Positions 36,201 through 44,373 of a stretch of 64,000 bases of DNA are shown here, piece after piece. The DNA lies in assembly GCA_021324015.1 (NCBI GenBank), contig JAJPJX010000116.1, forward strand, positions 1 to 64,000. Direction: 5' to 3'. The translations under genes and the position numbers were made by a program. A model generated the notes under the pieces. It worked only from the letters and a program-made list of their open reading frames with translations, did not search any database and was not told the origin of the DNA. Position 1 is the first letter of the stretch, and every line of letters starts with the position of its first letter. This DNA is from Solibacteraceae bacterium. Its GTDB lineage: Bacteria; Acidobacteriota; Terriglobia; Bryobacterales; Bryobacteraceae.

Positions 36201-38883
36201 AGATCTCGCGAAGAATGCGCACGCCATTCACGTACTGGTGCTCCAGCCCCTTCCACAACCGTTCCTGCACCCGCCGCGCGCGCTCCTCGAAGCAGGCGCC
36301 CCCGCCCTCCGCGGCCACCAGCGTGAACGACGTAAAGGTGCCCACGAGGCTGTTCACCTGCGGGTGGAGTGGCTGCCGGTTGAACAGCGGCACGTTGATC
36401 GTAAACTGCGGGCTCTTGCTCCAGGCCGCCAGCACCTCGGCATAGGCCGCCAGAAGCAGTCCGGGCGGCGTCAGCCCGGCGCGCCTGGCCCGGACTTTCA
36501 GCTTTTCCCAAAGATCCGGCTCTAACCGCGCTGTGCGGCGGCGGAAGCGCGGAGCGCTCAGTCCCGCCGGATGCCTGGTCATGGGTAGTTCCGGCGCTGG
36601 AGGCAGCGCGCCCACCTGCTCCCGCCAGTACTCCAGCGACTTCCGGTAAAGTTCCGAACTCTCCAGTTCCGCCAGCGCCGCCACGTAATCCCGGAAGGAG
36701 AACTCCAGCCGCTCCGGCTCCAGGCGGCAGTTCGGATCTTCGTAAAGCCGGCCGAGTTCGGACATCAGCAGGATGTAGCTCCAACCATCCACGAACAACC
36801 CGTCGATGCTCATGTGCAGCCGGACCCGGCGCTCATTCAGCCGCGTGGCGCGCAGTTCAAACAAGGGCCACTGGTCCGCCGGACGCACCTGGTGGGACAT
36901 GCGCTGGCGGATCGCCTCCAACCGCGCCGTCTGCGCCTCGGGCGGTTGCGCGCTCAGGTCCGTGAGCTCGATCCGGTACTCCGGAACGTCTTTCAGAACC
37001 CGCTGCTGCCCGTCCCCGGTGGCCACGGCGCGCAGCATGTCGTGTCGCTTGATTAGCCTCTGCCAGCCGAGCTCCAGCCGCCCCAGGTCCAGCGTTTCGC
37101 TCTCGATCTCCGTGTAGGCGTGCGTGGCCACGTTGCCCATGTCCACCGCGTCTCCGCGCCCCACCCAGTAGGCCTGTTGCAGGTCGGTCAGCGGGAAAGG
37201 CTCGTGCCAGCGTGCCGGATCGGCCGTAGCCGGGGGAAGGCCGGCCGCCTGAGGCTCCGCAGTCCCCGCCCCCCGGTCGATCACACCCGCGAGGCTGGCG
37301 ATGGTCGGGTTCTCGAACAAGACGTGCAGCGGCAGGTCCGCGCCGAACGCTTCGCGTAGCCGGAACATCAACTGTGTGGCCAGCAGCGAATGCCCGCCGA
37401 GCTCGAAAAACCGGGCATGCACATCCAGTGGCGCCACTCCCAGTACGGCGCTCCAGATCTGCGCCGTGATCCTCTCGGTGGCCGTGCGCGGCGCGGTGAC
37501 TGCCGCCGTACGCGCGAGCCGGCGGATGCGCGGCGTCTCACCGGGTGCCGCCACCGCCGCGAGGGACGCCACCCGCGGCTCCGCGTCTAGCGCAACCGCC
37601 CGCAGCAGCGCCACAAGATGACGGCGAATCTTGCGCGCCTCGGGCTCCCACGTGCGCGCGCGGTCGTAGGTAATGCGGAGGCGCAGTTCCTCGTCCGGCA
37701 CGGCCAGGATGGTCAGTGGGTACGCCGTGTGCGCGCCGTGGAATCGGCCCTCGCGTAGTGCCAGTCCGGGAGCTCCGCCATACCCATCCCCCGCCGCCGA
37801 AGGATAGTTCTCCACTACCACCAGGCTTTCGAACAGAGGCATCGCCGCGGGCAGCCCGATCCATTGCTGGATCTGCGCCGCCGTGGCGAATTCGTGCGGA
37901 GCCTGGTCCAATTGGCACGCCTGGAGTTCCCGCAGCCAGTGCCACAACCGCTGCTCCTCCTCCACGGCGACGCGCACCGGCGCCGTGCGGAGGAACAGCC
38001 CCACCATGCGCTCCACGCCCGGCAAGTCGGCCGGGCGGCCGGAGACGGTCCTGCCGAACACCACGTCCCGCTCGCCGCTGTACCGGCTGAGCAGCACCGC
38101 CCACAGGCCTTCGAGGAGCGTACTCCAGGTGATCCCGTTCCGCCGGAGAGCCGCCCGCACCGCGGAGGTTTCCTCGCGGGAAAGCGCCCCCTCGACCGCG
38201 GCCCAGCCGCGCCCCGCGCCGTCCTCGCTCGCTTCCTCCACCTCGCCCAGCGCCGTGAAGTGCGAAAAGCCCGCCAGTCGCTCGCGCCAGAATCGCTCCG
38301 CGGCGCCGTGGTCGCGACGCCCCAGCCAGGCGATGTACTCCGCGTAGGGGCGCGCCGGTGGGAGCCGCGGCTCGCGCCCCTGGCGCACAGCCTCGTGGCA
38401 CTCCGCCAGTTCCCCTAGAATCAGCGGCAGGCACCAGCCGTCCATCAGCAAGTGGTGCGCCGTCCACAGGAAGATGTGCTCGTCTTCTCTTGTGCGGAAC
38501 AGCGCCGCCCGCATGAGCGGCGCGCGGTCCAGCCGGATCCCCCGCCGGCGTTCCGCTTCCATGCGGGCCGCCAGGGCCTCCCGCCGCGCGGCCGCCGGCT
38601 TCTCCCGCCAGTCTTCCACCTCGATCGGAAGCTCCACCTCCCGCAGCACCACCTGCATGGGCTCTTCCTGCTTCTTCCAGAGGAAGCGAGTTCGCAAGGC
38701 GGTGTGGCGTTCCAGCACCCTGCGCCAGGCTGCCTGGAACGCGCCGTAATCCAGCGCGCCTTGCCAGTTCCAATAAGCCTGCTCCAGGTGCAGGCCCGGT
38801 TCAGCGGCAGCCAGGCTCTGGAAGAGCATGCCCTGCTGCGAGGGCGAGAGCGGATAGATGTCCTCGATCTCTCTCTGGCTCAA
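33226..38883 (-). CDS. NRPS, C-T(no A)-Cy-A(with inserted oxidase)-T
   Basis: A 1885-residue protein from a TTG at 38883 with GGAGG six bases upstream. Domains: condensation 8-440 with an intact HHLLMDG at 143; a carrier with GGHSL at 496-500 and no adenylation domain before it; heterocyclization from about 562 (FPLTDLQQAYWVGR) with DGLFVDGWS at 694-702; A domain with YTSGSTG at 1173; an FMN oxidase domain inserted after A8 (about 1490-1715, with YRYPSAGGLYP at 1580); A10 (TATGKVDR); and a final carrier with GGDS at 1821. Cy plus Ox normally makes a thiazole from cysteine. The specificity code I read is DMYNFGVLWK, which shares the Y/N/W/K frame of cysteine codes but is not one I know. The A-less carrier must be loaded by another A domain or act as a relay. 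N-terminus (communication type) and acidic C-terminus (VEEAVF) fit the neighbours. Confidence 0.9.
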   Translation of the reverse strand: MSQREIEDIYPLSPSQQGMLFQSLAAAEPGLHLEQAYWNWQGALDYGAFQAAWRRVLERHTALRTRFLWKKQEEPMQVVLREVELPIEVEDWREKPAAARREALAARMEAERRRGIRLDRAPLMRAALFRTREDEHIFLWTAHHLLMDGWCLPLILGELAECHEAVRQGREPRLPPARPYAEYIAWLGRRDHGAAERFWRERLAGFSHFTALGEVEEASEDGAGRGWAAVEGALSREETSAVRAALRRNGITWSTLLEGLWAVLLSRYSGERDVVFGRTVSGRPADLPGVERMVGLFLRTAPVRVAVEEEQRLWHWLRELQACQLDQAPHEFATAAQIQQWIGLPAAMPLFESLVVVENYPSAAGDGYGGAPGLALREGRFHGAHTAYPLTILAVPDEELRLRITYDRARTWEPEARKIRRHLVALLRAVALDAEPRVASLAAVAAPGETPRIRRLARTAAVTAPRTATERITAQIWSAVLGVAPLDVHARFFELGGHSLLATQLMFRLREAFGADLPLHVLFENPTIASLAGVIDRGAGTAEPQAAGLPPATADPARWHEPFPLTDLQQAYWVGRGDAVDMGNVATHAYTEIESETLDLGRLELGWQRLIKRHDMLRAVATGDGQQRVLKDVPEYRIELTDLSAQPPEAQTARLEAIRQRMSHQVRPADQWPLFELRATRLNERRVRLHMSIDGLFVDGWSYILLMSELGRLYEDPNCRLEPERLEFSFRDYVAALAELESSELYRKSLEYWREQVGALPPAPELPMTRHPAGLSAPRFRRRTARLEPDLWEKLKVRARRAGLTPPGLLLAAYAEVLAAWSKSPQFTINVPLFNRQPLHPQVNSLVGTFTSFTLVAAEGGGACFEERARRVQERLWKGLEHQYVNGVRILREISQAEGRIAGARMPIVFTSLPYGVDADSAVPLDVVERKIGKIVHSIGQTPQVWLDNQVIYEQSGAVTCYWDAVEDLFPPGMVDDMFGAYKGLLERLARDEATWGARSLPLIPAAHLDRRKAQARSTPIPEVTLDGLLAAQARERPEAPAVISPERTLSFRELGRKANQTARRLRGLGVGRNELVAVAMEKGWQQAVAAYGILAAGAAYVPLDIRSPRERLWKMLAQAEARVVLTQPHLREKEEWPAGLAILCIEDSEIEGESGEPLAPAAGPDDLAYVIYTSGSTGAPKGVTIAHRGAVNAVLETNRRFGVGPRDRVLAVTAMHHDMSVYDLFGVPAAGGALVIPAADRAYDPAHWTQLLEERGVTIWNSVPAMLEMLLDGYESGACGRRPERLRLVFTGGDWIPLSTPERLRALAPEATLVSVGGPTETTLWNIWFSVDVLDRSWKSVPYGQPVANNRYYILNDQYEDRPDWVPGEMYCAGAGLARGYWRDEAMTAARFVHNPLTGERLYRTGDLGCYRADGNIEFLGRADYQVKIRGHRIEPGEIEAALREHAAVRACVVTAAGQGQNKRLVAYVTLNQQVLMDAYTPPGMRRAHLDPVERIEFKMEHRGIRSPKPGETGTVLERPGSSAALRRSYLRRQSFRKFLDEEMPLARLAALLSALMPLPLDGYPVAKYRYPSAGGLYPVQTYLLVKPGRVEGLQGGIYYYHPERHRLDRVGDAEGVDTSAYLGPNRAIFERAAFCVFLIAEMEAIEPMYGEASRDYCLIEAGYIGQLLMSEAPEQGLGLCPMGYVQFEPLRALFGLGSSQMLLHSFAGGAIAAEQMEHWLDEGSGFDYRQYAAEELKAHLRGKLPEYMLPAAYVFLDMLPMTATGKVDRCALPAPSDAEAGGRAFVAPRNDVEEQVAEIWRELLKAGRVGIHDNFFESGGDSLVATQLVNRLRAHFRAEIPLREFFESPTVADLAEHIETCRWAAGEAQESKALPGGVEEAVF

Positions 38884-38884
38884 T

Positions 38885-41800
38885 TCAATCCTCCGACTCC
38901 AGGTCCGCCAGCACCCGTGCGAGCTTCGCGCGGCTCAATTGCGCCGCCGGAAAGTCCGCGGGCGTGTACAGCGCCGCCCCCGCCGAAACCCAGCGCGGCA
39001 GCAGTTCCCGTAGGGAACACGCCAGCCGATCCGCCAGCAGGTTCCCCTCGCTTGGCGAAAACGCGCCGGCCGCCGCCGTGAGCCGGCACTCCAGCCGGCC
39101 CCCCGCCACCCAGGCATCCACTTGCAGGCCGTGGCTTGCGGGCAGGCGCGCATCCCGGCTCAGCCCGCCCGCCGCCGGCCCGTCCATCTGGCCGAGATAA
39201 TTGAACAGTAGATCCGATCGAGGCGCCTCCCTCAGTTGCGGCGCCGTGTCTTCCCGCAGGTAGCGCAGAATCCCGTACCCGAACCCGCGCTGGGGGACGG
39301 CGCGCCGCTGCTCCTTGACCGCCAACAGCAGTTCTGCGGGCGAGTCGGCTCCCCGGAGGTCGAGCAGCAGAGGAAAAATCGCCGTGAACCAGCCCACCGT
39401 GCGCGAGATGTCCACGCGTTCCAGCGGATGCTCCCGGCCTTGCGACTCTAACTCGATCCACAGCCGCGGATTTCCGATCCATTCCGCCAGCGTCTGCGCC
39501 AGGGCCGCGAGCAGGAGTTCCTCCACCGTGGCATGGCAGGCGCGCGGAGCCGAGCGCAGAAGCAACTCGGTCTGCCTCTCATCCAGCGAAATGCGGGCCT
39601 CGTGCGTACCGGCCCCGTACTCCCGCCGCCCCGCAAACGCCGCGCCTCGCCAATCTCGCGAAAGCCAGGACGGCATCTCCGCCAGCACGGCCTCCCCCGC
39701 AGCATATTCCTGCAACCGCCGCGCCCACGCGGGGAACCCGCAGGTCTCCGGGGGCAGCGGCATTCCCCGGCAAAGCAGGCTGAACTCTTCCAGGAGTATG
39801 TGCCACGATGCGCTGTCCACGACCATGTGGTGCGCCACCCACAGCACTCTCGCCGGCCGCCCGGAACCAGCGCGAACCAGAGCCGCGCGAAACACCGGGC
39901 CGCGCGCCAGGTCCAGTGCCGCGTGCAGCCGCGCAGCAGCCGCGTTACATTGCTCTTCGCTTTCGGAATCCACTACGCTCAGCAAGTCTGCTGTTTCGCG
40001 CGGCGCGGCCGCCTGCCGCCACCCCTCCGCCGTGCGCTCGAAGCGCAAACGCAGCGCCGCGTGCCGCTCCGTCAGGCGGGCCAGCGCGGCGCGCACGGCT
40101 TCCAGTTCCAGATCTTGCGGGACCTCGAGCAGCATCCACTGGTTGAAGTGATTGCGCCCCGATGCGTCCGCGAATTCCTCCAGAAACCGCCTCTGCATGG
40201 GGGCCAGCGGCGCCGGACCGTCGTCTTCTTCCTGGCCCTCGGCGCGCGCGGGGGCTGTGCCGATCTCCGCGCACAGCCCGGCAATGGTCTTGTGCTGAAA
40301 GATGTCTTTCGTGGTCAGACGCAGGCCGGCCAGCGCCGCCTTGGCGGCGATCTGGATGCTCAAGATAGAGTCGCCGCCCAGTTCGAAGAAGTCGTCGTGG
40401 ACGCCGATGCGCTCCGCTCCCAGCACCTCGGCCCACACCCCGGCCAGGGTCTTCTCCGCGGGCGTGCGGGGCGCCACGTATCCCGCCGCCGGCTCGGCTC
40501 TGCCGCAACTCTCGCGCGCCAGCGCCGCCCGGTCGATCTTGCCGTTGGGGGTCACCGGCAGCGCCTCGCGAATTACGATGGAGGACGGCAGCATGTAGGC
40601 TGGCAGCCGCTCGGCCAGCGCCCGCCGCACCTCCTCCGCTGTGAGAAACGGCTCGGGAAGCTGCGCCGGCTGGGCGTAGCTCCCCGCCGGCGAGGTCCGC
40701 CGCGCGCCCTCTCTCGCCGCGTAGACGTAGTAGTTCGTACACGTGCCGGCTTCGAGTTGCCAGTCCTGTTCCACCGCCACCTGGTAGCCGCGCTCCGCCA
40801 GCAGCGCCCGCACCGTTCCCAGCCGCCCACCCAGATCGTGCACCTCCATGGCGATCTGCCGGATCTTGGGCCAATCCCCAGCGTCGATTCCCTCGAGTAC
40901 ATCCAGCTCGCTTTTTTCCACGTTGATCTTGAGCAAGTCGATGCGCCCGATCCCGCGCTCCGCGATCAGGCGCGAAAGCGTGGTGACCTCGATCTCCAGT
41001 TCCTCGCTGCGAAAGCGGCTGTCCAGGAGTTCTTCGAACGCTGCCGTGCCGCCCCTTTCCAGCGCGTCCTCGCGCCCGCGAGCGCTCTCCTGCCGGCGCA
41101 CGAAAGAGCGCACCACCTGTTTTTCGGCCTCCACATCCGCGTAGACGCCGGAAAGCGACGTGAAGCCCGGATAATGCGTGTACCGGCGCCGCCCCGCTTG
41201 GTTCGAGAGCCCGGTTTCGAGCACACACACCTGCGCGCCGTACAACTCGGCGTTGAGCCGCAATGCCTCGCAAGCCGCTAGGTTGGGCTCCGCGGCATAG
41301 ATGCGCACCCCCGGCGCGCACAGGTGCGCGAACAGCGTGAACAGCCCTATGTTCGCGCCCGCGTCGAAGACGCAGTCCCCCGGCCCAATGCTGATGCCGT
41401 GCCGCAGATACGCGCGATTCTCGAACAGGTCGCGATACAGGAAGTCCGTCTCGTTGGCGTTGATCTCCACCACCGCCAGTCCGTTTGGCAGCCGGCGGCG
41501 GGGTCTTCCGCCGGCCGAAGCGCGTCGCGCCGGGTCCGGCGCCACGTGGGCAGCGAGCCTGGCGTGTCCCGAGCCCGCATCCGCCAGCACCGCCGCGGCC
41601 TCCCGCACACCTGGCACGCCCCTCAGCGCGCTCTCGATCTCCTCCAGTGCGATGCGGAATCCCCGCCACTTGATCTGGCCGTCTGCCCGCCCGCGGAACT
41701 CGATGCTGCCGTCTGGCAGGTAGCGGCCAAAATCGCCCGTGCGATACATCCGGGCTCCGGGATCGTCCGCGAACGGGTCCGCCACGAATCGCGCGGCAGT

Positions 41801-44362
41801 GAGTTTGGGCCGCTTCCAATAGCCGCGCGCCACGCCTGCGCCCGCAATCGCCAGCTCACCGTACACGCCTTGTGGCACGGGCTGCTGGAACCGGTCCAGA
41901 ATGTAGACCCGCACGTTCGCGAGGGGCCTACCGATGGTCGCTCCCGGGCAATCGGCTCCCACTCGCGCGCAGGTCGCATCCACGGTGCACTCGGTGGGCC
42001 CGTAGAGGTTGTAGAAGCGCATGTGCCGCGCGCGGCTGAGCCGCCCCCAGAGAGCCTCGGAAACCGGCTCGCCGCCCAGCAGCACGATCCGCGGACCGCC
42101 GCGTGTCTCCTCTAGCAGCCCGGCGTCCATCAGCCCCATCCATTGAGTTGGGGTGCAGTCCAGCACGTCCACCCGCCGCTCGCACAGATACTGTGCCATC
42201 TGCTGCGGATCGATCCGCGCCTCCTCGGGAATCAGTTCCAGAGCGTGGCCGTCAAGCAACTGGATGACCTGTTTGATCGACGTGTCGAAAGCCAGCGAGC
42301 CGTTCACGCTAACCCGCAGCGGACCTCGGGCGTCTCCGTAGACTTTCGCCCGTAGCGCGCCCAGCAGGTTCACCACGGAGCGATGCTCCACCATCACGCC
42401 CTTGGGCTCGCCTGTCGACCCGGAGGTGTAGAGCACGTACGCCAGGCTCCCGGGCGTGGCCCGCTGCGCCGGATCTGCGCCACTTTCGTCGGCCGGCCCC
42501 GGATCGGCGGGATCGACGCACACCACTGCATCCCCGAACCCGTGCCGCCCCGCGGCCACCAGAATCCGTATGCCGGCATCCGCGGCCACGAATTCCAGCC
42601 GTGCCCGCGGATAGGCCGGGTCCAGCGGCACATACGCCGCGCCGGCCTTCCAGATGCCCCACAGGCCGGCCATCGTCGCCAGCGACCGGTCGGCCCACAG
42701 GCCCACCGGTTCCTCCCCGCGGACCCCCAGCCGACGCAGCCGCGCGGCCACCGCGCCGGCGCGCGCGTCCAGTTCGCGGAACGTCCACACTTCCTCCCCG
42801 CACCGCACGGCCGGCGCGTCCGGTGTGCGCACCGCCTGTGCTTCGAACAACTCCGCGAGAGTCTTCTCCGGCAGATCCGCAACCGTGTCGTTCCACTCCC
42901 GCAGCAGTTTGTGGTGTTCCTCGGGGGCAAGCAGCGGCAGCCGGCTCACCCGCCCCTGCGGCTCGGCCAGAACCGAGCGCAGCAGCGTCTGGTAATGCCG
43001 CGCCAGCCGTTCCATGGCGGCGCGGTCGAACAACGCCGTGTTATATTCCAACTGGCCCAGCAGGCCGTCCCCGCTGTCGCGGATCGAAAGCCCCAGGTCG
43101 AACTTGCAGGTTCCGTTCTCCACCTCCTGGTAGGTCACGCGGAGTCCTGATGGAGTTTCGGGCCTCGGCAGCTTCTGGTAATCGAACGCCGCTTGAAACA
43201 GTGGCGTGCGGCTGGCGTCCCGCGGCAACGGCAGCTCGTCCAGCAATCGCTCGAAAGGCAGATGCTTGTTCGCGTGCGCCTCCACCGAGAAGCGCCGCGT
43301 GCGCTCCACCAGCTCCACGAACGTCGGGTCATCCGCCAGGTCCGCGCGATACACCAGCGTGTTCACAAAATTGCCGATGAGCGGCTCCAGCTCCGTCCGG
43401 TCCCGGTTGGTGACCGGCACGCCGGTTAGCAGATCATCCTGGCCGGTCCAGCGGGATAGCAGCGCCTGGAAAGCCGCCAGCAGGACCATCATCGGCGTCG
43501 CGCCTTGCCGCCGGCCCAGTTCCTCGATCCCGGCGGCGATGGTCCGCGGAACGGCGAAGTGCAGACGCGCGCCCGCGGAAGTGCGCAGCGCGGGGCGGGC
43601 GCGGTCGGTCGGCAGATCCAGCACGGGCAAGGGCGGCCGCAGAACCTGCTTCCAAAAAGCCAGTTCGCGCGCCATCTGTTCGTTTCCCAGCGAGGCCCGT
43701 TGCCAGGCCGCATAATCGGCGTACTGCACCGTCAGCGGAGGCAGCGCCGCCGGCGGTCCCGTCTGGAAACCGGCGTAGAGTGCGAACAGCTCCCGGAAAA
43801 AGATCCCCGCCGACCAGCCATCGAAAATGATGTGATGCGCCGTGAGCACCACCAGTTGATTCTCGGCGTCCGTGCGGATGGAGGCCAGCCGCGCCAGCGG
43901 CAGCCGGTCGGGTGCGAACACGCGCCGGGCTTCGGTTTCCGCCAACCGCTGCGCCTCCGCTTCGCGCTCCTCCGGCGTCGCGCCCGCGGCCTCCAGGCAC
44001 GCAACGCGCGTCTCCATCCTCGCGGCGATTTTCTGCCGCAGTTCTCCGCCTTCGCTTACGAAACACGTCCGCAGGATTTCGTGCCGGTGAACGACTTCTT
44101 GGAAGGCTCTCCCCAGCAGATCCGTCCGCAGCGGACCGCGCACGCGCAGTACCACCGCTTCGGTGTACACCGGAGTCTCCGGGTCCCAGTGATGGTTGAA
44201 CCACATGCGCTCCTGCGCCGGCGCCGCCGCGCACGTGTCCGTGTTCTCCGGCCGGAGCGGAATCGACGGCTCCCGGTTTTTCCGCAGGGCCAGCAGTTGC
44301 TGTTCGAGCAGGGCCCGCTTCTCGGGAGACAATGCCGCGATGCGCTGGGTCAGGTGGCTCAT
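38885..44362 (-). CDS. NRPS, C-A(Glu-like, with inserted FkbM methyltransferase)-T-E
   Basis: An 1825-residue module. The ATG at 44362 lies 11 bases after the PKS stop. Domains: a helical N-terminal segment (LSPEKRALLEQQLLALRK) suited to accepting from a PKS; condensation with HHIIFDG at 176; A domain with YTSGSTG at 645; an FkbM-family methyltransferase inserted after A8 (about 955-1215; VFDAGANIG at 998 and LLKINVEKSELDVLEG near 1143); A10 (TPNGKIDR); carrier with GGDS at 1329; epimerization domain (about 1380-1790) with HHMVVDSASW at 1511 and FNYLGQMD. My code reading is DTKDLGLVDK, close to the glutamate code DAKDLGVVDK. FkbM enzymes are O-methyltransferases, so a methyl ester or ether on a D-configured acidic residue is plausible. 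The C-terminus resembles a donor communication helix for the next protein. Confidence 0.9.
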   Translation of the reverse strand: MSHLTQRIAALSPEKRALLEQQLLALRKNREPSIPLRPENTDTCAAAPAQERMWFNHHWDPETPVYTEAVVLRVRGPLRTDLLGRAFQEVVHRHEILRTCFVSEGGELRQKIAARMETRVACLEAAGATPEEREAEAQRLAETEARRVFAPDRLPLARLASIRTDAENQLVVLTAHHIIFDGWSAGIFFRELFALYAGFQTGPPAALPPLTVQYADYAAWQRASLGNEQMARELAFWKQVLRPPLPVLDLPTDRARPALRTSAGARLHFAVPRTIAAGIEELGRRQGATPMMVLLAAFQALLSRWTGQDDLLTGVPVTNRDRTELEPLIGNFVNTLVYRADLADDPTFVELVERTRRFSVEAHANKHLPFERLLDELPLPRDASRTPLFQAAFDYQKLPRPETPSGLRVTYQEVENGTCKFDLGLSIRDSGDGLLGQLEYNTALFDRAAMERLARHYQTLLRSVLAEPQGRVSRLPLLAPEEHHKLLREWNDTVADLPEKTLAELFEAQAVRTPDAPAVRCGEEVWTFRELDARAGAVAARLRRLGVRGEEPVGLWADRSLATMAGLWGIWKAGAAYVPLDPAYPRARLEFVAADAGIRILVAAGRHGFGDAVVCVDPADPGPADESGADPAQRATPGSLAYVLYTSGSTGEPKGVMVEHRSVVNLLGALRAKVYGDARGPLRVSVNGSLAFDTSIKQVIQLLDGHALELIPEEARIDPQQMAQYLCERRVDVLDCTPTQWMGLMDAGLLEETRGGPRIVLLGGEPVSEALWGRLSRARHMRFYNLYGPTECTVDATCARVGADCPGATIGRPLANVRVYILDRFQQPVPQGVYGELAIAGAGVARGYWKRPKLTAARFVADPFADDPGARMYRTGDFGRYLPDGSIEFRGRADGQIKWRGFRIALEEIESALRGVPGVREAAAVLADAGSGHARLAAHVAPDPARRASAGGRPRRRLPNGLAVVEINANETDFLYRDLFENRAYLRHGISIGPGDCVFDAGANIGLFTLFAHLCAPGVRIYAAEPNLAACEALRLNAELYGAQVCVLETGLSNQAGRRRYTHYPGFTSLSGVYADVEAEKQVVRSFVRRQESARGREDALERGGTAAFEELLDSRFRSEELEIEVTTLSRLIAERGIGRIDLLKINVEKSELDVLEGIDAGDWPKIRQIAMEVHDLGGRLGTVRALLAERGYQVAVEQDWQLEAGTCTNYYVYAAREGARRTSPAGSYAQPAQLPEPFLTAEEVRRALAERLPAYMLPSSIVIREALPVTPNGKIDRAALARESCGRAEPAAGYVAPRTPAEKTLAGVWAEVLGAERIGVHDDFFELGGDSILSIQIAAKAALAGLRLTTKDIFQHKTIAGLCAEIGTAPARAEGQEEDDGPAPLAPMQRRFLEEFADASGRNHFNQWMLLEVPQDLELEAVRAALARLTERHAALRLRFERTAEGWRQAAAPRETADLLSVVDSESEEQCNAAAARLHAALDLARGPVFRAALVRAGSGRPARVLWVAHHMVVDSASWHILLEEFSLLCRGMPLPPETCGFPAWARRLQEYAAGEAVLAEMPSWLSRDWRGAAFAGRREYGAGTHEARISLDERQTELLLRSAPRACHATVEELLLAALAQTLAEWIGNPRLWIELESQGREHPLERVDISRTVGWFTAIFPLLLDLRGADSPAELLLAVKEQRRAVPQRGFGYGILRYLREDTAPQLREAPRSDLLFNYLGQMDGPAAGGLSRDARLPASHGLQVDAWVAGGRLECRLTAAAGAFSPSEGNLLADRLACSLRELLPRWVSAGAALYTPADFPAAQLSRAKLARVLADLESED

Positions 44363-44373
44363 CCTGGGCTCCC

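Noticed and set aside
21231-44362. Long repeated DNA between the adenylation domains as a recombination or mobile-element signature
   Set aside because: Similarity is limited to conserved A3-A10 protein motifs; no near-identical DNA blocks, terminal repeats or transposase genes were noticed.
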